Assembly (NCBI RefSeq): GCF_902500225.1
Contig: NZ_LR722663.1
Coordinates: 1 to 64,000, forward strand
Length of the DNA: 64,000 bases
From: Buttiauxella massiliensis
GTDB lineage: Bacteria > Pseudomonadota > Gammaproteobacteria > Enterobacterales > Enterobacteriaceae
Direction: 5' to 3'
The notes below the pieces were generated by a model. That model was not told where the DNA came from, made no database searches, and saw only the letters and a program-made list of their open reading frames with translations. Positions 9,126 to 17,184 of the stretch are shown here, in pieces. Positions within the stretch are counted from its first letter, which is position 1. The number at the start of each line of letters is the position of its first letter. Made by a program: the position numbers and the translations under genes.

Positions 9126-10727
9126 ATGAATAATAACGATATTGTACAAAAGCTGTGGAACCTGTGTGATGTGCTGCGCGATGACGGCATTAACTACAGT
9201 GATTATGTTGGCGAGCTGGTGATGCTGCTGTTTATCAAAATGGTGCATGAGAATACCGAAGCGGAAACGCTGGATAAACACACCCTGCCAGCAGGTTGCC
9301 GCTGGACCGATTTGAACGACAAATCAGGTCTGACACTGCTTAACGATTACAAACAAATCCTGTTCAGCCTCTCGACCGGCAAAGATGCCGAAGGCAACCT
9401 GGTGCATGCCGACCCGTTGATTAGCGCCATTTATGCCGATGCGCAGACCCGCCTGCGTGAACCGCGCCATCTTGAGCAAATGATCCGCACGCTCGACCAA
9501 ATCGACTGGTTCAGCGCCAAGAAAGACGGCCTCGGTGATTTGTATGAAGGCTTGCTTGAGAAGAACGCCGGGGAAACTAAATCCGGTGCCGGGCAATACT
9601 TTACCCCGCGTGCATTAATTAACAGCATGGTGCGCTGCATTAAGCCGCAGCCAGGCGAAGTGATTCAGGACCCGGCAGCCGGAACGGCGGGCTTTCTGAT
9701 TGCCGCTGACCAGTACATCAAACAGCAAACTGACGACCTTTTTGATTTGCCAGCCAAAGATAAAGCTTTCCAGAAAAACAAAGCCTTTGTGGGCGTGGAA
9801 CTGGTGCCTTCAACCCGCCGCCTGGCGCTAATGAACTGTTTGCTACATGGCATGGAAGGGGACGACGAAGGCGTGGTACACCAGGGGAATGCGCTAGGTA
9901 TGGCGGGCAGTAGTTTGCCGCGTGCCGATATTATTCTGGCAAACCCACCGTTCGGCACCTCGAAAGGCGGGGAAGCGAGCATCACGCGTGACGATCTGAC
10001 TTACGCCACCAGTAACAAACAACTGGCCTTCTTGCAGCACATTTACCGCAACCTGAAACCGGGTGGTCGCGCCGCCGTGGTGTTGCCGGATAACGTATTG
10101 TTTGAAGCGGGTGTGGGCACCAGCGTGCGCCGCGACCTGATGAACAAATGCAACCTGCACACTATTCTGCGTTTGCCGACCGGGATTTTTTACGCTCAGG
10201 GCGTGAAAACCAACGTGTTGTTCTTCACCAAAGGCAGTGCGACCGACAAACAGCAGGACGAAAACTGTACCGAAAACGTCTGGGTTTACGATCTGCGCAC
10301 CAATATGCCGAGCTTTGGCAAACGCACGCCGTTTACTGAAAAACACCTCCAGCCGTTTGAAACCGTCTTTGAGCAAGGCCCGCGCGCCGAAGGTGAATGG
10401 AGCTTTAACGCCGCAGAAATTGAAGCGCCAGAAACTGCGGAAAATGAAAACGTGGCCGATAAACTCACCACCAGCCGCTGGCGTGTCTTTACCCGCGACT
10501 GGATCCGCGATACCAAAGGCGATTCACTGGATATCTCCTGGCTAAAAGACGACAGCAGCGTCGATGCCGCCAACCTGCCAGAGCCGGGCATTTTAGCTGG
10601 GGAAGCAATGAGCGAATTAGTGCAGGCGCTGGGCGAACTGGACGCGCTAATGCGTGAACTGGGCGCAGGCGATGAAGCGGATGCGCAGAAGGTGCTGCTG
10701 GATGCGTTGCTGGGGGAAGGGAAGTGA
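9126..10727 (+). CDS. hsdM: HsdM, type I N6-adenine methyltransferase subunit
   Basis: This 533-aa protein is close to EcoKI HsdM (529 aa). An N-terminal HsdM helical domain (about 1-130) is followed by the methyltransferase fold, with the SAM motif DPAAGTAGF near residue 182 and the catalytic motif NPPFGTSKGG near residue 271 (the N-P-P-F class for adenine-N6). Two HsdM with one HsdS form the modification enzyme; adding HsdR gives the restriction complex. The stop codon overlaps the hsdS start by one base (TGATG), so the two are likely coupled. Confidence 0.95.
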   Translation: MNNNDIVQKLWNLCDVLRDDGINYSDYVGELVMLLFIKMVHENTEAETLDKHTLPAGCRWTDLNDKSGLTLLNDYKQILFSLSTGKDAEGNLVHADPLISAIYADAQTRLREPRHLEQMIRTLDQIDWFSAKKDGLGDLYEGLLEKNAGETKSGAGQYFTPRALINSMVRCIKPQPGEVIQDPAAGTAGFLIAADQYIKQQTDDLFDLPAKDKAFQKNKAFVGVELVPSTRRLALMNCLLHGMEGDDEGVVHQGNALGMAGSSLPRADIILANPPFGTSKGGEASITRDDLTYATSNKQLAFLQHIYRNLKPGGRAAVVLPDNVLFEAGVGTSVRRDLMNKCNLHTILRLPTGIFYAQGVKTNVLFFTKGSATDKQQDENCTENVWVYDLRTNMPSFGKRTPFTEKHLQPFETVFEQGPRAEGEWSFNAAEIEAPETAENENVADKLTTSRWRVFTRDWIRDTKGDSLDISWLKDDSSVDAANLPEPGILAGEAMSELVQALGELDALMRELGAGDEADAQKVLLDALLGEGK

Positions 10728-12067
10728 TGGAAAAGGAGTTTGGGGGATTGCCTGAGGGGTGGGTAAAAACCACTTTACAAGAGATAGCATCGTGGGGGTC
10801 TGGTGGCACGCCATCAAGGAAATACCCAGAGTATTTCAATGGTGATATTCCCTGGATAAAAACCGGAGATTTAGGTCCACGTATTATTAAAGATGCAAGT
10901 GAGTTTATTACTGAAAAAGCGGTAAAAAATTCTAGTGCAAAATTTTTTCCAAAGAATTCTGTTGTGATTGCTATGTATGGTGCAACAATTGGCAGAACAT
11001 CAATACTTGGTATTGATGCAACAACAAATCAGGCTTGTGCGGTTGGTACACCGATTGAGGGTATTACTACAAGTCTGTTTCTTTATTATTTCCTTCTTGA
11101 CCAGAAAGATTCTTTTATTGCTAAAGGTAAGGGTGGAGCACAACCGAATATTTCTCAGGCGGTGATAAAAGAACATGTTGTATTTTTGCCATCTGAAGCA
11201 GAACAAGAAATCATCGTAGAGAATCTTGATTCGTTACTAGCACAAGTCGACAACATCAAAACTCGCCTCGATCAAATCCCACAAATCCTGAAACGTTTCC
11301 GTCAGGCGGTGCTGAGCGCTGCGGTAAATGGGCAATTGACGAGGGGCTATGCAAATCAAAAATGGGCAATAAAAAAGCTTTCTGAAATTGGTAATTTCGA
11401 ACGAGGTAAATCTAAGCATAGGCCGCGTAATGATCCCCGCTTGTTTGGAGATAAATATCCATTTATTCAGACAGGTGAGGTTGCACATTCTAATGGTATA
11501 TTGCTTTTAGTGTCTAAGTATTATAGTGAATTTGGATTTGCGCAGAGTAAGCTGTTCCCTAAAGGGACTCTGTGTATAACTATTGCCGCTAATATTGCCG
11601 ATACTTGTATATTAGGTATAGATGCATGCTTTCCTGATAGTGTAGTCGGATTTACACCGGAAATATCTCTTTGTGATGTGAGATTTGTAAAATATTTAAT
11701 AGATGATAATAAGGAAAAACTCGAAGCTTTTGCTCCTGCTACAGCACAGAAAAATATCAACTTAAAATTGTTGAATAGTTTGCAATTCCCAATCCCTTCT
11801 TTGTCTGAACAAACCGAAATCGTCGCCCGCGTCGAAAAACTCTTTGCCTGGGCCGACAATATCGAAAAGCAGGTTAATAACGCACAACAGCGCGTCAATA
11901 ACCTGACGCAATCGATCCTCGCTAAAGCGTTTCGCGGCGAATTAACCGAGCAATGGCGTAAAGACCATCCGGAATTGATTAGCGGTGAAAACAGCGCTGC
12001 GGCATTGCTGGAAAAAATCAAAGCTGAACGGGCTGCTCAAACGAAAAAGAGCAAAAAGAAAGCGTAA
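10727..12067 (+). CDS. hsdS: HsdS, type I specificity subunit
   Basis: This 446-aa protein has the two-target-recognition-domain layout: TRD1 about residues 10-160, a central conserved helix containing QIPQILKRFRQAVLSAAVNG, TRD2 about 205-360, and a C-terminal conserved helix ending ILAKAFRGELTEQWRKDHPE. The conserved helices match the EcoKI (type IA) family closely. The TRDs do not match a subunit I can name, so the DNA target cannot be given. The TRD-coding segments (about 10780-11210 and 11345-11800) are clearly AT-richer than the conserved parts, typical of exchanged specificity cassettes. ATG at 10727 is preferred; GTG at 10724 is the alternative. Confidence 0.93.
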   Translation: MEKEFGGLPEGWVKTTLQEIASWGSGGTPSRKYPEYFNGDIPWIKTGDLGPRIIKDASEFITEKAVKNSSAKFFPKNSVVIAMYGATIGRTSILGIDATTNQACAVGTPIEGITTSLFLYYFLLDQKDSFIAKGKGGAQPNISQAVIKEHVVFLPSEAEQEIIVENLDSLLAQVDNIKTRLDQIPQILKRFRQAVLSAAVNGQLTRGYANQKWAIKKLSEIGNFERGKSKHRPRNDPRLFGDKYPFIQTGEVAHSNGILLLVSKYYSEFGFAQSKLFPKGTLCITIAANIADTCILGIDACFPDSVVGFTPEISLCDVRFVKYLIDDNKEKLEAFAPATAQKNINLKLLNSLQFPIPSLSEQTEIVARVEKLFAWADNIEKQVNNAQQRVNNLTQSILAKAFRGELTEQWRKDHPELISGENSAAALLEKIKAERAAQTKKSKKKA

Positions 12068-12113
12068 TGGCTTAATGTCTGCGCTTTGTAAGCTGCCGAC
12101 CTGGGCTATTACG

Positions 12114-12150
12114 CCCTGGTCGGATGCCGCTAACGCTAATCCGACCAGGG
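12114..12150. repeat. REP-like inverted repeat after hsdS
   Basis: CCCTGGTCGGAT and ATCCGACCAGGG form a perfect 12-bp stem around GCCGCTAACGCTA. This is the shape and consensus (GGATGCCGCTnACGCTnATCC) of enterobacterial REP/PU elements. A second, partial copy in the other orientation (GGATTAGCGCAGCGACATCC, about 12169-12188) follows, making a small BIME-like pair between the convergent hsdS gene and the next gene. Confidence 0.7.
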
Positions 12151-12195
12151 AAACCAATCCGTAGGGGGGATTAGCGCAGCGACATCCACCAGTAT

Positions 12196-12648
12196 TTATC
12201 CGGCTACATTTGCAGTACGCAAAAAACGCGGCGTTTTTAAATCATCCACCAGCGTATTAACCAGCTGCATCAATAAACCATTAAGTTGCTGCATTGTCTT
12301 CAAAGGCAGTGAATGGCATAACAGCACTCGCGTAACAGCCTGGCAGTAATCACAAAGAGCATCGCTATCCGCAAGCCATTTCGCTTCGGGGAATTCAGAC
12401 GGATCGTCAACAGATAATTGTTCAATACGTGCAGCCGATAATGGTTTGTCCAGATTCTCTTTTATCGCTTCAATATGTGCATATACGTAATTGCACAGTG
12501 CCGCACATTCGGCTGGGCTATCGCTATCGATTAATATATCGGTGAGTAATTCACAGCGTTCGGCGAGATCGATGATATCGAGATTGTTGGTATTAATTAT
12601 TACCTGATGAGGGAAAAGCGGATTCATATTCATTATGTAGGCTTCCAT
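12196..12648 (-). CDS. Unknown 150-aa protein behind a C4-type leader
   Basis: I do not recognise this protein. It is acidic, mostly helical in appearance, with several cysteines (for example CAALCNYVY and CDYCQA) and no signal peptide or membrane segment. The frame opens at 12648, but ATG at 12633 has GGAAG at a better distance and may be the true start. It lies directly downstream, on the same strand, of a P4-phage-like C4 antisense RNA candidate with its own promoter, so it may be a phage- or satellite-derived gene. It converges with hsdS. Confidence 0.55.
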   Translation of the reverse strand: MEAYIMNMNPLFPHQVIINTNNLDIIDLAERCELLTDILIDSDSPAECAALCNYVYAHIEAIKENLDKPLSAARIEQLSVDDPSEFPEAKWLADSDALCDYCQAVTRVLLCHSLPLKTMQQLNGLLMQLVNTLVDDLKTPRFLRTANVAG

Positions 12649-12692
12649 TAGTGTATTGCGATATCACCACAGGAAACGCCAAGTTCACTGGT

Positions 12693-12765
12693 GGTGGACT
12701 GGACGGGGTTGGCGTACCGACACTAATGAAACGGCGCATCTTTCGATGCCCCCAACCAGCCCACC
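12693..12765 (-). ncRNA. C4 antisense RNA-like element (P4-type leader)
   Basis: On the minus strand GGTGGGCTGG pairs with CCAGTCCACC (10 bp with one G-U). Inside lie the hairpin GCATC-GAAA-GATGC and the phrase GTCGGTACGCCAACCCCGTCC. This layout and wording resemble the C4 antisense RNA and ash leader region of phages P4 and P1. The same strand also encodes a tiny frame, MVGWLGASKDAPFH. In those phages C4 RNA base-pairs with its own transcript to control a downstream gene. The identification is from remembered sequence and structure, not from a search. Confidence 0.5.
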
Positions 12766-12784
12766 ATAATTCAGGCAGGCCGCG

Positions 12785-12815
12785 AGTATAACTTTATTAG
12801 TGGTCAGGACGCCAA
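12785..12815 (-). promoter_or_regulatory. Candidate promoter for the C4-like transcript
   Basis: On the minus strand TTGGCG (12810-12815) and TTATACT (12785-12791) are 18 bases apart, giving a plausible sigma-70 promoter that would start transcription just before the C4-like element. Upstream (12820-12850) is a small hairpin, GCACCTG/CAGGTGC. The rest of 12850-13080 holds nothing I can name. Confidence 0.4.
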
Positions 12816-13095
12816 TCCTGGCACCTGATTTTGCAGGTGCGTGGGCATATTATCGTTATCAATACACCTCTAAAAGGGCGTATTTAAGAGACTGGAAAGC
12901 CACTCGCAAACAATTTTTCTGATTTGCATAGAGTGAAAAATCACGCTTTAAAATTAATGGATGTATTTTTCATAATACATATCATGAATAACTAAAATCA
13001 TTAAAATTTGTGGAAAGTGCCCCGCAAAATATTTTTCTAAGCAAATTGAGTAATCTGTTAAGGTCATACGGCGGCCATAAACATAAGGAAATCCA

Positions 13096-13521
13096 ATGCG
13101 TCAGAGAGTTATTGTTTGCCCAATTATTGAAAATAACGGTGAAGTGCTGCTGTGTAAGATGGCAGACGATCGCGGTGTGTTCCCTGGGCAATGGGCGTTA
13201 TCCGGCGGTGGAATGGAGCCGGGTGAACGAATGGAAGAGGCGTTGCTACGCGAAATTCATGAAGAGCTGGGCGCAGAACTGCAGATAACCAGTATTAAAC
13301 CCTGGACCTTTGCCGACGATGTGCGCGTGAAGACCTATGCTGATGGCAGCAAAGAAGAAATCTACATGATTTATCTGTTGTTTGACTGCGTGAGCGCCAA
13401 TCGCCATGTCACGTTTAACGAAGAATTTCAGGAAATCGCCTGGGTTAAACATTCTGAACTGGGCAACTATGATTTGAATGAAGCGACACGAGCGACCTTC
13501 AGCAAAAAAGGCTGGCTTTGA
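13096..13521 (+). CDS. nudI: NudI, Nudix nucleoside triphosphatase
   Basis: This 141-aa protein matches E. coli NudI in length and sequence, beginning [19 protein letters not shown]. The Nudix box [23 protein letters not shown] (about residues 37-59) has the expected G-x5-E-x7-R-E-x2-E-E-x-G spacing for Mg2+-dependent pyrophosphohydrolysis. E. coli NudI prefers pyrimidine deoxynucleoside triphosphates. The start is preceded by AAGGAA. It lies 34 bases before the sensor kinase gene and may be co-transcribed with it. Confidence 0.92.
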   Translation: MRQRVIVCPIIENNGEVLLCKMADDRGVFPGQWALSGGGMEPGERMEEALLREIHEELGAELQITSIKPWTFADDVRVKTYADGSKEEIYMIYLLFDCVSANRHVTFNEEFQEIAWVKHSELGNYDLNEATRATFSKKGWL

Positions 13522-13555
13522 TCTCTGTTGTACATATCCGAAATTAAGGAACTCG

Positions 13556-14869
13556 ATGCGTAAAGTCCTCATCTGGTTGATTCTCACCGTGCTGTCTGGT
13601 GGCTGTGTTGTTTTCTATGCTCTGCATCAGCAGTATGAGGAACAAAGCGCTGAGTTCCGTATTTTGTATCGCGATATCACGGTTAAACTTGCGCAAAACG
13701 ATGTCATTCTCGCCTTGCTTTCAAACAGTAGTGACCCGGCGGTAGTGCAGCAGAAATTCCCCTATATTTTGCGCTGGCAAACTCAGCCTCATGATCCTCC
13801 ACGGCCAGATATCAACCCTGCACGTGCTGGGACCTACTGGATAAATTCACCACAAGGTTCTTTGTTGATTGATTTACCCACATTGCTTACTGACCTGGTG
13901 CGTACACAGAAGTTTCATCACTTTAGTCTGAGCTGGCAAGGCGTCGGACTTCTCACTCAAGGCGCTGCTGGGACTGATGATTGGTGGCGTTGGGAGAAAC
14001 AGATTACCAGCCCATCGCAACCGCTAAATCTGCAGGTGACGAATAATCCTGACTGGCGAAATTTACCCTGGCTCATTCTGGTGCTGGTGGGTGTTTTCTG
14101 GGCAATGGCTATCTACTTATATAACCAGTATCAGACGACGAAACGCCAGCGCAATATTGCTGATTTGCGCGCCCATTTTTCAGAACTAGCACGGCTTAAC
14201 GCAATGGGGGAAATTGCTGCTGGTATGGTGCATGAACTCAATCAACCGCTTACGGCAATTTTGAGCTATTCGCAAACCGCGCAGCGCCTGATTGCACAAC
14301 AGCAGGCTGAAAAAGCTCAGCCACTGCTGGAAGCCTCGGTTATGCAAACAAAGCGTATTAGTGCATTGCTGCTGGAGTTTCGGGAGAAATTACACAGTGA
14401 TGAGCAGACGTTGCAACCGGTGGATTTGCGTAGTACCTGGGAAAGAGTGGCGATGCTTTTGGGTAATGAGATTGAACGTGGCAAAGTCACGGTAATAAAC
14501 CAAATCCCTGAATCATTCCCTTCACTTATGGCCTCACCACTAGGTATTGAGCAGATATTCCATAACCTGCTCAACAACGCGATTCAGGCGCAGCGGCACA
14601 ATGACAAAGCATGGGTGTCAATCAATGCTCGCCAAGCCGGGAACGATGTCGTGTTGACCGTCACTGACGGTGGGCCAGGGCTGAGCGAGCAAGCATTAGA
14701 ACAGGTGTTTATGCCTTTCTTTACCACCAGGAAAGAGGGGCTGGGACTTGGAATGGCGCTGACCGAAACGCTGGTACAGCGGCTAAATGGTAGTATCCGC
14801 GCAGAAAATAGTGCTGCGGGTGGCGCGTGTTTCACCCTGATTTTTCCACACATATACCAGGAGGCGTGA
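13556..14869 (+). CDS. Membrane sensor histidine kinase
   Basis: This is a 437-aa kinase. The start at 13556 (MRKVLIWLIL) has AAGGAACTCG upstream; the frame open from 13478 runs through nudI and is not used. TM1 spans about residues 4-23, a periplasmic region about 24-168, and TM2 about 170-190. The HisKA segment has MGEIAAGMVHELNQPLTAIL, with the phosphorylated histidine near residue 226. HATPase_c has an N-box NLLNNAIQAQ near 338 and DGGPGLS near 371. The H-E-L-N-Q-P-L type resembles FixL, DctB and TtrS kinases. Its stop overlaps the regulator start by one base. The ligand is unknown; the neighbouring HbpS-type protein suggests a redox or haem signal. Confidence 0.85.
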   Translation: MRKVLIWLILTVLSGGCVVFYALHQQYEEQSAEFRILYRDITVKLAQNDVILALLSNSSDPAVVQQKFPYILRWQTQPHDPPRPDINPARAGTYWINSPQGSLLIDLPTLLTDLVRTQKFHHFSLSWQGVGLLTQGAAGTDDWWRWEKQITSPSQPLNLQVTNNPDWRNLPWLILVLVGVFWAMAIYLYNQYQTTKRQRNIADLRAHFSELARLNAMGEIAAGMVHELNQPLTAILSYSQTAQRLIAQQQAEKAQPLLEASVMQTKRISALLLEFREKLHSDEQTLQPVDLRSTWERVAMLLGNEIERGKVTVINQIPESFPSLMASPLGIEQIFHNLLNNAIQAQRHNDKAWVSINARQAGNDVVLTVTDGGPGLSEQALEQVFMPFFTTRKEGLGLGMALTETLVQRLNGSIRAENSAAGGACFTLIFPHIYQEA

Positions 14870-15483
14870 TGGGGCAGCGAATCTATCTTATTGACGATGA
14901 TGAAGCGATACGCTTTTCATTAACCGCACTTCTGGCAACGATGGGTTGGGAAACACAAACCTACAACAGCGTACAAAATTTCCTGGAATCCCAGCCAGAT
15001 ATGCCAGCCCTTAATGGTTGCCTGTTGCTGGATATTCGTATGCCCGGAAAGTCCGGGATCACGCTTTTGGAAAGCTGGGAACAAATGGGATGCACCTTGC
15101 CAGTTATCATGATGACCGGGCATGGCAGCATAGATCTTTGCCGTCGCGCATTTAAAAATGGAGCATTTGAATTTTTAACAAAACCTATTGATGCCGACCT
15201 GCTAATTGAAACTGTGAGTGCTGCACTTGAGCAACAAAAACAAAGCCAGCAGCAGCGTGAAAATCAGGCCGATTTGCAGGCCAAACTGGCGACGCTTTCA
15301 GCGCGCGAACAAGAAGTGATGACCCTAATTATGCAGGGGAAATCGAACAAAGAGATGGCGCGGGATCTGTCGTTGTCACCACGAACCGTGGAGGCACATC
15401 GCGCAAGTTTGTTTGCGCGGCTTGAAATCAACTCGTTGGCGAAGTTAATAAAAATCTACGGCGGGCTGAAAGGTACTACGTAA
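14869..15483 (+). CDS. FixJ/NarL-type response regulator
   Basis: This is a 204-aa regulator. The receiver domain (about 1-120) has the acidic pocket DDDEA at residues 8-12, the phosphoacceptor in LLLDIRMPG near residue 55, MMTGHG and the lysine in FLTKP. The C-terminal LuxR-type helix-turn-helix includes LSAREQEVMTLIMQGKSNKE and SPRTVEAHRASLF. ATG at 14869 follows CAGGAGG and overlaps the kinase stop (TGATG), so kinase and regulator are surely a pair. A likely target is the adjacent HbpS-type gene, which has its own upstream region of about 100 bases. Confidence 0.9.
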   Translation: MGQRIYLIDDDEAIRFSLTALLATMGWETQTYNSVQNFLESQPDMPALNGCLLLDIRMPGKSGITLLESWEQMGCTLPVIMMTGHGSIDLCRRAFKNGAFEFLTKPIDADLLIETVSAALEQQKQSQQQRENQADLQAKLATLSAREQEVMTLIMQGKSNKEMARDLSLSPRTVEAHRASLFARLEINSLAKLIKIYGGLKGTT

Positions 15484-15585
15484 AATTACCTGGTTTTCCT
15501 GGTATTCATCCGAATGGTTTTGCGTAACCCAGTTCGCTACCTTAACTCTCGTTAGTTAATCACAATCGAGTTGAGGGAAGAAACC

Positions 15586-16086
15586 ATGAAAAAATCCATC
15601 CTGCTAGCCGCTGCTCTGTTCAGCACTGCCGCGGCAATGCCTGCCTTTGCAAGCAATGTTCTGACCGAAAAAAATCTCTCTCTCGAGTTTGCAGATAAGC
15701 TCGCACAGAGTGCCATTCACGCCTGTAGCGCCAAAAACTACAATGTCGCGGTAACTGTTGTTGACCGTGCCGGTGTTGTGAAAATCGTTAAGCGTATGGA
15801 TAACGCAGGCCCGCACACCGTTGAAGCCAGCCGCATGAAGGCCTATACCGCACTGACCACCAAAAATACCACTGGCGATGTTATGAAGAGTGCACAGGAT
15901 AACGCCGGTGCACAGAATATGCGCGATATCCCAGGCTTCTTATTATTGGGCGGCGGGATACCGGTGAAAGTTGATAACCAAACCATCGGTGCTATTGGTA
16001 TTGGCGGTGCTCCGGGCGGCCATTTGGATCAGCAATGTGCCGTTGATGCGCTAGAGGCAAATAAAGCAGCCCTCAACGCATCCTGA
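15586..16086 (+). CDS. Secreted GlcG/HbpS-family protein
   Basis: This 166-aa protein has a clear signal peptide (MKKSILLAAALFSTAAAMPAFA) and a mature DUF336/HbpS-like domain with the conserved glycine-rich GFLLLGGGIPVK and IGAIGIGGAPGG segments. The family includes Streptomyces HbpS, an extracellular haem-binding protein that modulates the SenS-SenR two-component system, and the cytoplasmic GlcG proteins. ATG at 15586 follows GAGGGAAG; the slightly earlier ATG is not needed. It lies 102 bases after a histidine kinase/response regulator pair, so a sensory partnership is a reasonable inference, not a demonstrated one. Confidence 0.8.
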   Translation: MKKSILLAAALFSTAAAMPAFASNVLTEKNLSLEFADKLAQSAIHACSAKNYNVAVTVVDRAGVVKIVKRMDNAGPHTVEASRMKAYTALTTKNTTGDVMKSAQDNAGAQNMRDIPGFLLLGGGIPVKVDNQTIGAIGIGGAPGGHLDQQCAVDALEANKAALNAS

Positions 16087-16097
16087 TATCGAGTTTC

Positions 16098-16133
16098 ATG
16101 ACGTTGTAGGCGCATTGTGGCGTGCAACGTCAT
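16098..16133 (+). terminator. Hairpin after the HbpS-type gene
   Basis: ATGACGTTG and CAACGTCAT form a perfect 9-bp stem with an 18-base loop directly downstream of the gene. There is no T-run, so it may be a weak or factor-dependent terminator. Confidence 0.4.
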
Positions 16134-16268
16134 GCGTAAATGCGCTTGTGCAACATATTCTCCTTTGCCCATATTGAAGTTTTTTGTCAAAATAATGTAT
16201 TCAGCGTCAAATACTTTGCGTATTACACGGACGTTTTTTATACATTGATGGGAAGTAAGGGAGTTAAA

Positions 16269-16430
16269 ATGAAGTATATGTTCGCGCTTATGTTGAGTCT
16301 GACATTATCCGGGTGTACAGCGAGTGATTGGGTCGATGCTGCTGGTGGAATAATGCAGGCTACTGATAAAAATGAAAAAGACGCAAGAAATAAGCGCATA
16401 AAAGCTGCTAATAAAGCTGCAGGTTATTAA
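16269..16430 (+). CDS. Small lipoprotein, 53 aa
   Basis: The frame beginning MKYMFALMLSLTLSGCTASDW has a short signal peptide and a clear lipobox (LSGC, cysteine at residue 16). It leaves a mature peptide of 38 residues rich in charged amino acids (KNEKDARNKRIKAANKA). AAGGGAG lies just upstream of the ATG at 16269. The function is unknown; the aspartate after the cysteine region is not at position +2, so outer-membrane sorting is expected. A strong hairpin follows. Confidence 0.7.
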   Translation: MKYMFALMLSLTLSGCTASDWVDAAGGIMQATDKNEKDARNKRIKAANKAAGY

Positions 16431-16462
16431 GATTTAAACAAACTGTGCATGCGGATTAAGTA

Positions 16463-16498
16463 ATTCCTCTTCTTACCGTGTTGAGTAAGAAGAGGAAT
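16463..16498. terminator. Strong inverted repeat between convergent genes
   Basis: ATTCCTCTTCTTAC and GTAAGAAGAGGAAT form a perfect 14-bp stem with an 8-base loop between the small lipoprotein gene and the convergent acetyltransferase gene. It probably ends transcription from both sides. Confidence 0.65.
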
Positions 16499-16530
16499 AT
16501 TGATGATGTTAATGGTGTCTGAAAAGCTGA

Positions 16531-17052
16531 TTATTTTTCGTATAAGCGTTCGAGCTTGAAGCACTGCACTCCTTTATATAAGCACTCATCATAAATACGG
16601 TAACCGACATGTTGAGCAACGCGAATTGATGCCGGGTGATGTTTCACAATAAGGCACACGGTTTTGGATGGCGAAAACGAATCGACATACCAATGGTGTG
16701 CGGCTTCGGCAGCCTCTTTTGCAATCCCGCAGCCCTGGGCTGCGCGTGTAATGACCCATGAAGCTTCAGCGCATTTATCAAACTGTTCATCAACATTACG
16801 ATGAAAATTAGCCAGCCCCGTTTCTCCTAAAAAAACACCATCAGATTTTTGGAAGATGGAGAAGATCCCGAATCCAAATGTTGACCAGTGTCCGATGTTT
16901 CTCAAAATACGATTCCATCCTTCTTCTGGTGTAAACCCTGGAGAATTGGTGACATGGAAAATTTCAGGATCTGCATACATGGGCAACCACACATCAAAAT
17001 CCGCGATGGTTTGAGGACGTAAAATTAATCTTTCCGTTTCAATGATTGTCAT
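16531..17052 (-). CDS. GNAT-family N-acetyltransferase (RimJ-like)
   Basis: This 173-aa protein starts MTIIETERLILRPQTIADFD, typical of the RimJ/RimL branch of GNAT acetyltransferases. The acetyl-CoA binding region is in AAQGCGIAKEAAEAAHHW, and the late segment NPASIRVAQHVGYR-type motif is present as HHPASIRVAQHVGY. The ATG at 17052 is preferred; the frame can be extended only to a TTG at 17079. The acceptor substrate is unknown. Confidence 0.75.
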   Translation of the reverse strand: MTIIETERLILRPQTIADFDVWLPMYADPEIFHVTNSPGFTPEEGWNRILRNIGHWSTFGFGIFSIFQKSDGVFLGETGLANFHRNVDEQFDKCAEASWVITRAAQGCGIAKEAAEAAHHWYVDSFSPSKTVCLIVKHHPASIRVAQHVGYRIYDECLYKGVQCFKLERLYEK

Positions 17053-17184
17053 TAATTTATCTTTTACGTTTTTATCCAAAAAACAGGGCTTTCTAGTCCA
17101 AAAAGTAATCCCATCTCGTTTTCATTACCCACTCTCGACGTTCTGAATAAAGGGCTAAAAGCGTGGCTTCTAGCCGGAGTAAAC

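Noticed and set aside
12982-13191. Minus-strand 69-codon frame over the nudI start
   Set aside because: It overlaps the nudI start and ribosome site and has no supporting signal.
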